Source: Acidimicrobiales bacterium (GTDB lineage Bacteria > Actinomycetota > Acidimicrobiia > Acidimicrobiales > Acidimicrobilacustridaceae). From it: a DNA stretch of 5,179 nt. The stretch is from NCBI GenBank assembly GCA_023264135.1, contig JALQSZ010000129.1, positions 1-5,179 of the forward strand, given 5' to 3'. Below the pieces are notes generated by a model, which was not told the origin of the DNA, ran no database searches, and was given only the letters and a program-made list of their open reading frames with translations. The translations under genes and the position numbers were made by a program. The first letter of the stretch is position 1, and each line of letters starts with the position of its first letter. Shown here piece by piece: positions 1-5,115 of the stretch.

Positions 1-1277
1 TATTGCAGGGCGATGTCGGCGCGGGAAAGACCGTGGTTGCAGTGAGTGCGATGTTGGTTGCCGTTCAGGGTGGTCATCAGGCCGCGCTTATGGCCCCGAC
101 CGAAGTACTTGCTGAACAGCATCATCTGGGAATCAAGCATTTACTCGAAGGGTTCACCGTTCCCGATACCGATGAAGGCAATTTGTTCGGCGGAGCGGGA
201 ATGGATCGCTCGTTGCGGGTGGCGCTCCTCACCAACCGCACCACCGCAGCCGATCGCCGCAAGATCCTTGAAGATATGGCGACGGGAAATCTCGACATCG
301 TCATCGGCACACACTCGTTGATCTCCGACGGCATTGAGTTCAAGTCGTTGGGTGTTGTGGTGATCGACGAGCAACACCGCTTTGGTGTTGAACAGCGAGC
401 GGCGCTGCGCGACAAAGGCGCTGGCGACGCCATGCCCGATGTTTTGGTGATGACGGCAACTCCGATTCCGCGCACAGCGGCGATGACGGTGTACGGCGAT
501 CTCGATGTTTCGGTGCTCGATGAACTTCCACCGGGCCGCACGCCGATCGTCACTCGGTGGGCACAGAGTGAAATGGATGAAGTGGCGGTGTGGCAACAGG
601 TCCGCGACGAAATCGCCAATGGGCGTCAGGTCTATGTCGTGTGCCCATTGATTGAAGAGAGCGAGAAGCTCGAGGTTCGATCAGCGCAGGAAACGTTTGA
701 AGAACTCACCAACGGCGAACTTTCAGGACTGAGAGTCGGCTTGCTCCACGGTCGACTCAAATCCGATGAGAAAGACGCAGTCATGACCCAGTTCCGCGCT
801 GGTGAACTCGATGCACTTGTGTCGACAACGGTCATCGAAGTTGGTGTCGACGTTCCCAATGCAACCGTCATGGTGATTCTCGATGCCACCCGTTTCGGTA
901 TTGCCCAATTGCATCAGTTGCGAGGACGTGTTGGTCGAGGTGCAGCGAAGTCGTTCTGTTGGCTTGTTGGTGAAGCAAAGACGCCCGATGGCGAAGCGCG
1001 CCTCGAAGCGCTTGTCCGCAGCACCGATGGCTTCGAACTTGCCGAGGTCGATCTTGACCTTCGCGGCGAAGGAACGATCATGGGGGAACGGCAGAAAGGC
1101 CAGAACGATCTGAAGTTGGCCTCGTTACGTCGTGACCGCGAATGGGTGGTGACCGCTCGAGAGATCGCGATTGAGATTCTTGATGCTGATCCAGAACTCA
1201 TTGAGCACGAATTGCTCGCCGAAGAAGTCGATCTGTTCCTGAAAGCCGACGACATCGACTTCCTCATGAAAAGTTGA
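1..1277 (+). CDS. recG: ATP-dependent DNA helicase RecG, C-terminal part (5' end outside window)
   Basis: RecG is a superfamily 2 DNA translocase that remodels stalled replication forks and Holliday junctions. The reading frame is open from the left edge, so the TTG at 3 is an internal codon and not a start. The N-terminal wedge domain (roughly 300 residues in the family) is missing because of the window boundary. Numbering residues from that codon, the helicase motifs appear in order: Walker A GDVGAGKT (3-10), motif Ia APTEVLA (31-37), IGTHSLIS (101-108), motif II DEQH (122-125) followed by RFGVEQR, motif III TATPIPRT (151-158), motif V STTVIEVGVDVPNA (274-287) and motif VI QLHQLRGRVGRG (302-313). 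The RecG-type C-terminal TRG region follows at about 349-370. Residues 52-72 are an insertion relative to proteobacterial RecG, as in actinobacterial RecG. The gene ends in TGA at 1275-1277, and 23 bp without a hairpin separate it from the next gene, so readthrough is likely. Family assignment is firm. Confidence 0.97.
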   Translation, partial: LQGDVGAGKTVVAVSAMLVAVQGGHQAALMAPTEVLAEQHHLGIKHLLEGFTVPDTDEGNLFGGAGMDRSLRVALLTNRTTAADRRKILEDMATGNLDIVIGTHSLISDGIEFKSLGVVVIDEQHRFGVEQRAALRDKGAGDAMPDVLVMTATPIPRTAAMTVYGDLDVSVLDELPPGRTPIVTRWAQSEMDEVAVWQQVRDEIANGRQVYVVCPLIEESEKLEVRSAQETFEELTNGELSGLRVGLLHGRLKSDEKDAVMTQFRAGELDALVSTTVIEVGVDVPNATVMVILDATRFGIAQLHQLRGRVGRGAAKSFCWLVGEAKTPDGEARLEALVRSTDGFELAEVDLDLRGEGTIMGERQKGQNDLKLASLRRDREWVVTAREIAIEILDADPELIEHELLAEEVDLFLKADDIDFLMKS

Positions 1278-1300
1278 GCAGTTCTTCCTAGGATCCAGCC

Positions 1301-1966
1301 ATGACAACGATCGTCCTTACTCATGGTGCATTTCATGGAGGCTGGTGCTTCGAGCCACTCGTCGCGGAGCTCGATGCTCGCGGTGTCACGACCGCGCTGG
1401 TGGAACTTCCACTCACCGATCTTGCCGAAGACGCTGCCGCCGTTACCGACGTGCTGAACACGATCGACGGACCCGTCATTCTCCTTGGGCATTCCTATGG
1501 CGGAGCAGTCATCACGGTCGCCGGAAATCACGAATCGGTTGAACGCTTGGTGTACCTCACTGCCCTCGGCCCAGATGCTGGCGAATTGGGTAGCGGCGGA
1601 CCGATGACGATTGGTGAAGAGTTCATCCTCACCATGCGCGTCGGAGACGACGGCATTCCGTTCATCGACCCGGAATTCGCTGCACAAATTTTCTATCCAG
1701 ACATCGACCCCGAAGAAGCAGCGCAGTGGGCGACCAAACTCCGCCCTGGCAACACCGGAGGATCGGTGATCGTCGAAAAGGCCGCGTGGCGTTCAACTCC
1801 GGCGACCTACGTCGTTTGTACCGACGATCCAATTCTTCTCGTGGACGGTCAGCGTGCTGTGGCTGAACGAATGGGTGCAGAAATCGTCGAGATCCCGGGT
1901 GATCATTCGCCGATGGTGGCTCGCGCCGGCGAACTCGCCGACATTCTCGCTGCGCTCGTCAACTAG
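1301..1966 (+). CDS. alpha/beta hydrolase (small esterase-like)
   Basis: This is a 221-residue alpha/beta-hydrolase-fold protein with no signal peptide or membrane segment, so it is probably cytoplasmic. The oxyanion-hole strand reads HGAFHGG (residues 8-14). The nucleophile elbow is GHSYGG (63-68), with Ser65 as nucleophile. The likely acid is Asp176 (or Asp175) in VVCTDDP, and the catalytic His is His202 in GDHSP near the C terminus. The order and spacing fit the compact family without a large lid that includes plant methyl-esterase-like and bacterial EstC-like enzymes; the substrate cannot be read from the sequence. The ATG at 1301 is chosen because AGGA at 1290-1293 lies 7 nt upstream and the protein begins directly with the first beta strand. 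It follows recG by 23 bp on the same strand and is probably cotranscribed. It runs convergently into a minus-strand SnoaL-like gene 15 bp away. Esterase activity is inferred from the triad only. Confidence 0.9.
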   Translation: MTTIVLTHGAFHGGWCFEPLVAELDARGVTTALVELPLTDLAEDAAAVTDVLNTIDGPVILLGHSYGGAVITVAGNHESVERLVYLTALGPDAGELGSGGPMTIGEEFILTMRVGDDGIPFIDPEFAAQIFYPDIDPEEAAQWATKLRPGNTGGSVIVEKAAWRSTPATYVVCTDDPILLVDGQRAVAERMGAEIVEIPGDHSPMVARAGELADILAALVN

Positions 1967-1981
1967 GCACCGAGCAAATAG

Positions 1982-2416
1982 TTACAGCGTGCGAGGCGCG
2001 CGCAGTTTGCCGCTTCCATCGGTTGGTCCGCTGTAGATCAACTCGAAGTCGCGTTGCGTGAACCGCAAGACGCCGTCGAGGTTGCGTGCCATGACGTCGT
2101 GATAGACGCCGATGAGTTCGCTCACCGTGCCGTCTTCGCGCCATTGCAATTCGCGAATCTGCCACCTAGCGCTCGCGGTATCGCCATCGACATACGAAAT
2201 CGTTCCGTTCAACACTTCCTGCACGCACTGAAGGTAGGTGGGACGAATTTTTTCGAAGGTTGCGGTAATTGCCTCGCGGCCTTCGATAATCCCGTCACCA
2301 GGTATCAGCCAACGAGCGTCTTCGGCCCACGTGTCGGCAAACTCGGCAACGTCCACGCGAAGCACTGCATCGCAATAGCGACCAACAAGATTGTGAACGT
2401 CAGCGTCGATGCCCAT
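1982..2416 (-). CDS. SnoaL-like / NTF2-fold protein
   Basis: This 144-residue minus-strand protein has the pattern of the SnoaL-like branch of the NTF2 fold. It has an N-terminal helix (VHNLVGRYCDAVLR, 7-20) and then FADTWAEDARWLIPG (26-40), a family hallmark. GREAI (46-50) starts the next helix. VDGDTASARWQIRELQW (76-92) and RFTQRDFELIYSG (118-130) form the curved sheet lining the cone-shaped pocket. Members include polyketide cyclases, small isomerases or dehydratases, and many proteins of unknown ligand; I cannot assign a reaction. The ATG at 2414-2416 lies 14 bp after the stop of the zinc-ribbon gene, with only a weak GAG as ribosome binding site. That suggests translation coupled to the upstream gene in a two-gene operon. 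The TAA (complement of 1982-1984) faces the hydrolase stop across 15 bp. Fold assignment is good; function is unknown. Confidence 0.88.
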   Translation of the reverse strand: MGIDADVHNLVGRYCDAVLRVDVAEFADTWAEDARWLIPGDGIIEGREAITATFEKIRPTYLQCVQEVLNGTISYVDGDTASARWQIRELQWREDGTVSELIGVYHDVMARNLDGVLRFTQRDFELIYSGPTDGSGKLRAPRTL

Positions 2417-2430
2417 TGCACGGTCTCGTT

Positions 2431-2607
2431 TCAGTACCGGTCGTCATCGTCGGCGGGATCACCAAGAACGATGTCGAATCGTTCGTTGCAATCAGGACAC
2501 CGATAGGCGACGACATCGCCTGGTTCCCAGCCTTCTTCGGGCGGGTACGACAGCGGGTGGAGCGTTCCTCCGCAATCGACACAGGTCATTCCGAGTTCGG
2601 CATCCAT
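2431..2607 (-). CDS. small zinc-ribbon protein, 58 residues
   Basis: This is a short minus-strand gene with two CxxC knuckles: Cys9/Cys12 in TCVDCGG and Cys37/Cys40 in YRCPDCNERFD. The 24-residue spacer contains LSYPPEEGWEPGDVVAY. The pattern predicts one structural Zn ion in a zinc ribbon; the tail DPADDDDRY is strongly acidic. I do not recognise a named family, and nucleic-acid or protein binding would be a guess. The frame is open further upstream (to 2724), but that extension is antisense to conserved rsmD codons, so the ATG at 2605-2607 is preferred. A GTG at 2611-2613 two codons earlier is possible. No Shine-Dalgarno precedes the ATG, but TACCCT (complement of 2614-2619) ends 6 nt before it, which fits a leaderless transcript. 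SnoaL follows 14 bp downstream. It is divergent from rsmD with only 23 bp between start codons. Confidence 0.8.
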   Translation of the reverse strand: MDAELGMTCVDCGGTLHPLSYPPEEGWEPGDVVAYRCPDCNERFDIVLGDPADDDDRY

Positions 2608-2613
2608 CGTCAC

Positions 2614-2619
2614 AGGGTA
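2614..2619 (-). promoter_or_regulatory. candidate -10 box for the zinc-ribbon/SnoaL operon
   Basis: On the minus strand this reads TACCCT, matching the actinobacterial TANNNT -10 pattern. Six nucleotides separate it from the A of the ATG at 2607, the usual -10 to +1 distance, so the transcript would start at or next to the start codon and be leaderless. The absence of a Shine-Dalgarno supports this. No convincing -35 is visible upstream, inside rsmD. It overlaps the opposite-strand -10 by the TA at 2618-2619. TANNNT is a short motif, so only its position makes it notable. Confidence 0.45.
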
Positions 2620-2623
2620 CGGT
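2618..2623 (+). promoter_or_regulatory. candidate -10 box for the rsmD operon
   Basis: TACGGT matches TANNNT and ends 7 nt before the A of the rsmD ATG at 2631, so transcription would begin at the start codon (leaderless). No purine-rich ribosome binding site lies at the right distance: the only candidate, CAGGG at 2613-2617, is 13 nt away. A weak TTCGGC at 2596-2601 with a 16-bp spacer is the best -35 I can find, and it lies inside the divergent gene. The box shares the GTAC core at 2617-2620 with the minus-strand -10. Confidence 0.5.
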
Positions 2624-2630
2624 CGCCGGC

Positions 2631-3200
2631 ATGAGGGTTGTGGCCGGCACCGCAAGAGGACGCAGATTGGTGGCCCCTGAGGGAAGCACGACGCGCCCAA
2701 CGCTCGATCGCGTCCGTGAAGCAATGTTCAATTCACTCGTCAGTCTCGATGCGATTGACGGTGCCCGTGTCCTCGATCTCTACGCGGGTTCAGGTGCGCT
2801 CGGGATCGAAGCGCTGTCTCGTGGTGCATCGAGCTGCGTCTTTGTCGACAGCGGACGTGACGCCCGCAAGGCCATCAGCACGAATCTTGAGACAACAGGA
2901 TTCATCAGTCAGTCAACGGTGGTGGCTCAGGACGCGTTGGTCTGGCTTCGCGACGCAGCGAAGAACTCGGCAGGTCCGCAGTTCGATCTCGTCCTGATTG
3001 ATCCTCCGTATGCAGAAGACGATGCACTTTGGGCCGAGGTACTCGACCTCGTGAGCCACATCGCTGCGGGTGGTGTCGTCGTTGTTGAATCAGCGCGAGA
3101 GATCGCGATTCCGACTGGATGGGATGCACGAAAGGAGAAGAGGTACGGGGGTACGCTCGTAAGCGTCCTGCTGCCCCCCGACAGTCCGGAGTCTCCGTGA
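2631..3200 (+). CDS. rsmD: 16S rRNA (guanine(966)-N2)-methyltransferase RsmD
   Basis: RsmD uses S-adenosylmethionine to methylate N2 of G966 in 16S rRNA during 30S assembly. The 189-residue length fits the family (about 190-200). The N terminus MRVVAGTARGRRL (1-13) and the block TRPTLDRVREAMFNSL (21-36) are family signatures. The SAM-binding motif is VLDLYAGSGALGIEA (47-61), and the catalytic DPPY is at 124-127 in LVLIDPPYAEDD. YGGTLVSVLLP (172-182) closes the fold. The ATG at 2631 is chosen because the family N terminus starts there; the frame is open back to 2409, but those 74 codons are antisense to the zinc-ribbon gene and lack family similarity. Translation is probably leaderless. The TGA overlaps the coaD GTG (GTGA, 3197-3200). 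RsmD and coaD are neighbours in very many bacteria. Confidence 0.96.
   Translation: MRVVAGTARGRRLVAPEGSTTRPTLDRVREAMFNSLVSLDAIDGARVLDLYAGSGALGIEALSRGASSCVFVDSGRDARKAISTNLETTGFISQSTVVAQDALVWLRDAAKNSAGPQFDLVLIDPPYAEDDALWAEVLDLVSHIAAGGVVVVESAREIAIPTGWDARKEKRYGGTLVSVLLPPDSPESP
3188..3191 (+). promoter_or_regulatory. Shine-Dalgarno for coaD that fixes the GTG start
   Basis: GGAG lies within the last rsmD codons, 5 nt before the GTG at 3197. The frame is open further upstream, so this site together with the family N terminus (xxRVLYPGSFDP) decides the start. It makes coaD translation dependent on a message already being read through rsmD. Confidence 0.65.
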
Positions 3201-3676
3201 CCCGAGTGCTTTACCCGGGATCGTTCGACCCGATCCATAACGGTCACCTTGAGATCATCGCGACTGCGTCGCGTCTCTTCGACGAGGTCATCGTCGCCGC
3301 CATGCGCAATCCGCAGAAGGGCGAGCCGCTGTTTTCCCTCGATGAACGTCGAGAGATGCTCGAGGAATCCGTCGCGCATCTCCCCAACGTCAAGGTCACG
3401 ATGTTCGCATCGCTCGTTGTCGACCTTGCCAAGGAAATGGAAGCCGATTTCATCGTTAAGGGCTTGCGCGCCGTTTCTGATTTCGAAAGCGAACTTCAGA
3501 TGGCGCAGATGAATCAAAAGATTTCTGGAGTGGACACGCTGTTCATTCCGTCGGCGTCGGGGAACTCGTTCCTCGCGTCGAAGTTGTTGCGAGAGATCAC
3601 CCGCTTCGGTGGCGACGTGACGGCCATGGTGCCGCCCGCCGTCGCCAAACGACTTCAGGAGAAGTACGGATCGTGA
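3197..3676 (+). CDS. coaD: phosphopantetheine adenylyltransferase CoaD
   Basis: CoaD catalyses the reversible transfer of AMP from ATP to 4'-phosphopantetheine, giving dephospho-CoA, the penultimate step of CoA synthesis in the cytoplasm. The 159-residue length equals that of E. coli CoaD. The nucleotidyltransferase signature is PGSFDPIHNGH (7-17): Ser9 stands where E. coli has Thr10, and His17 of HNGH matches the transition-state His18. Lys41, Lys88 and Arg91 match the other phosphate-binding positions. The block VKGLRAVSDFESELQMAQMN (87-106) is typical of bacterial CoaD. The C-terminal ATP-binding segment reads SFLASKLLREI (124-134) instead of the common SFISSSLxKEV. The start is GTG, with GGAG 5 nt upstream. 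It overlaps rsmD and the following SepIVA-like gene by GTGA at both ends, implying coupled translation. Confidence 0.96.
   Translation: MTRVLYPGSFDPIHNGHLEIIATASRLFDEVIVAAMRNPQKGEPLFSLDERREMLEESVAHLPNVKVTMFASLVVDLAKEMEADFIVKGLRAVSDFESELQMAQMNQKISGVDTLFIPSASGNSFLASKLLREITRFGGDVTAMVPPAVAKRLQEKYGS
3657..3664 (+). promoter_or_regulatory. Shine-Dalgarno for the SepIVA-like gene inside coaD
   Basis: AGGAGAAG in the last coaD codons is a near-perfect anti-16S match. Counted from GGAG (3658-3661) it stands 11 nt from the GTG at 3673, slightly far; a closer GGA at 3668-3670 is too near. It supports GTG 3673 as the start and translation coupled to coaD. Confidence 0.5.
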
Positions 3677-4569
3677 GCCAGTACGACAATCCCGCATTCG
3701 ACGATCACGACATCGATATTGATCTCACTCCGCCTTCGGTCGGTGCGCAGTATCACCCCGCCGAGACCGAAGACGTGTTGCTCACTTTGCGCGACATGAT
3801 CGAAAACGCTCGCGATGTTCCGTTGTCGGCCTCGTCGATGATTTCCAAGGATGAAGTTCTCGGGCTCATCGACGAAGCGCTTGAATCACTGCCTGAAGAG
3901 CTTCGTGCGGCTCGCTGGTTGTTGAAAGAACGCGAAGAATTCCTTGCTCGCACTCGCCACGAGGCCGATGACATCGTCGATCAAGCTCGCACCCGTGCCG
4001 AACGCATGGTGCAACGCACCGAGGTCGTGAAAGCCGCAGAACAACGGGCCTACGACATTGTCGATGCAGCGCAAGCCGATGCCCGACGCTTGCGTCACGA
4101 GGTCGAGGACTTCTGCGACCAGAAACTCGCCAGTTTCGAAATCGTTCTCGAACGTACGCAGAAACTTGTTGGCGCTGGCCGCGCAAAGTTGCAGGGCACC
4201 AACCTTCTTGCTGAAGCGGCAGCGGCTGCGGAACACGGTGTTGAAGGACCGCCCGAAGAATCGATGTACGTGTCCGAAGGTGAAGACTTCGCTTCATTGC
4301 CGACGCAACCGTCGGTGTACGACGAACTTTCACAACTCGACGATGCGCCTGCGTTGTACGACGCAGAAGGAATGGTCAATGTCGAGACCGATTCGTGGGA
4401 CGAAGGAGCACTTCCGTTCGACGACGAGTACGACGCCTACGACGATCGCCCGCGCCTGACCGTGGTCGATGATCGCTATGCCGATCTTCCGCCGCCTCCG
4501 TCGTCGAATCATCCAACGCAAACGATTCGCGACGCCGCTTCGAACTTCTTCGACCAAGACCTCGCGTAA
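3673..4569 (+). CDS. SepIVA-like DivIVA-family coiled-coil protein
   Basis: This 298-residue protein resembles mycobacterial SepIVA (Rv2927c/MSMEG_2416), a DivIVA-related protein needed for septation; the comparison is from memory. The N-terminal domain (residues 34-80) includes LRDMIENARDVP (39-50) and DEVLGLIDEALESLPEEL (60-77), matching SepIVA. A charged coiled coil runs from about 82 to 165. RMVQRTEVVKAA (111-122), IVDAAQADARRLR (129-141) and DQKLASFE...LVGAGRAKL (149-173) match the C-terminal half of mycobacterial SepIVA. The coil is clearly shorter because the central repeats are absent. Both ends are acidic and low in complexity: residues 1-33, and a tail of about 115 residues (184-298) rich in Asp, Glu and Tyr, with a PPPP run (273-276) and a closing RDAASNFFDQDLA. 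There is no membrane segment. The GTG start overlaps coaD, and DUF177 begins 3 bp after the TAA. The order coaD-sepIVA-DUF177 is the ancestral actinobacterial one. A role in septum or cell-wall organisation is inferred from homology. Confidence 0.85.
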   Translation: MSQYDNPAFDDHDIDIDLTPPSVGAQYHPAETEDVLLTLRDMIENARDVPLSASSMISKDEVLGLIDEALESLPEELRAARWLLKEREEFLARTRHEADDIVDQARTRAERMVQRTEVVKAAEQRAYDIVDAAQADARRLRHEVEDFCDQKLASFEIVLERTQKLVGAGRAKLQGTNLLAEAAAAAEHGVEGPPEESMYVSEGEDFASLPTQPSVYDELSQLDDAPALYDAEGMVNVETDSWDEGALPFDDEYDAYDDRPRLTVVDDRYADLPPPPSSNHPTQTIRDAASNFFDQDLA

Positions 4570-4572
4570 TCG

Positions 4573-5115
4573 ATGACCTACCGGCCATTGGTCGTACCGA
4601 TCGCCGATCTTCGTCGACATCCCGGCACGCGACGACAGTTCACAGAATCGGTGGAACTCCCTGGTTTGGGGATCTCTTCGGCGACCGTGCCTGAGGGCGC
4701 GTCGATCGATCTTGATGTTGAACTTGAGACGCTGAGCAACGGATTGGTTGCCACCGGCACCATCTCGACCCCTTGGGTGGGGGAGTGTCGCCGGTGTTTG
4801 AAGCCAGTGGAAGGTCGATCGATCGCGCAGATCCGCGAAATCTTTGAACCTCGACCAATTGAGGGCGAGACCTACGCCATGGCTGAGGACACCGTGAATC
4901 TCGAGCCGATGGTGCGCGATGCGGTGCTGTTGGCGCTGCCGTTGGCGCCGCTTTGTACCGAAGATTGCCGAGGTCCAGCCCCGGAATTGTTCCCGACAGG
5001 CGTCGAGGGAGAGGGCGAGGATTCCGAGGACCAAGAAGGTCCTGGACCCATCTCTGACCCCCGCTGGGCAGCCCTCGCAGATCTGGACTTCGAACCAGAC
5101 GACCTCGGCGAGTAG
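4573..5115 (+). CDS. YceD/DUF177-family protein
   Basis: DUF177 proteins (YceD in E. coli) usually sit directly upstream of rpmF and are linked to 23S rRNA and large-subunit maturation; the mechanism is only partly understood. The 180-residue protein has the expected layout: an N-terminal FTESVELPGLG region (23-33), a central beta strand IDLDVELETLSNGLVATGTI (45-64), a CxxC at Cys72/Cys75 in ECRRCLKP, and LALPLAPLCTEDCRG (120-134) with Cys128/Cys132. The usual continuation LCPxCG after the second Cys pair is absent and reads PAPELFPTG instead. A Gly/Glu/Asp-rich linker (144-159) then leads to SDPRWAALADLDF (161-173), the typical C-terminal ending. The ATG lies 3 bp after the SepIVA-like stop (TAATCGATG) with no Shine-Dalgarno, so reinitiation is likely. 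The four remaining Cys could still bind one metal ion. Confidence 0.9.
   Translation: MTYRPLVVPIADLRRHPGTRRQFTESVELPGLGISSATVPEGASIDLDVELETLSNGLVATGTISTPWVGECRRCLKPVEGRSIAQIREIFEPRPIEGETYAMAEDTVNLEPMVRDAVLLALPLAPLCTEDCRGPAPELFPTGVEGEGEDSEDQEGPGPISDPRWAALADLDFEPDDLGE

Noticed and set aside
154..219. Insertion in RecG between motifs Ia and Ib as a novel domain
   Set aside because: A similar-length insertion occurs at this place in other actinobacterial RecG proteins, so it is a clade feature and not new.
914..1687. 257-residue minus-strand open frame across the recG end and the hydrolase
   Set aside because: It lies opposite conserved helicase motif VI and the alpha/beta hydrolase core and shows no recognisable domain; a shadow frame caused by codon bias.
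1954..1975. 5-bp inverted repeat as a bidirectional terminator
   Set aside because: The stem is short, the loop is 12 nt, and no T-run follows on either strand.
2409..2630. In-frame 74-codon upstream extension of rsmD
   Set aside because: RsmD family proteins begin at MRVVAGTARG (2631). The extension is Arg/Ser-rich and antisense to the zinc-ribbon gene.
2608..2724. Upstream extension of the zinc-ribbon gene to an ATG at 2724
   Set aside because: The added residues are antisense to the conserved N terminus of RsmD, and the ATG at 2607 is better placed relative to the candidate -10.
2927..3697. 256-residue minus-strand open frame opposite rsmD and coaD
   Set aside because: It is antisense to the RsmD DPPY motif and the whole of CoaD, both clearly coding on the plus strand, and has no family signature.
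4699..4830. Two copies of a TCGATCGATC-like string in DUF177
   Set aside because: They lie in different contexts inside coding sequence and are explained by frequent GTCGAT/GATCG codon combinations; no sign of a functional repeat.
4330..5034. 234-residue minus-strand open frame opposite the SepIVA-like tail and DUF177
   Set aside because: Arg/His-rich low-information translation opposite recognisable DUF177 motifs; a shadow frame.
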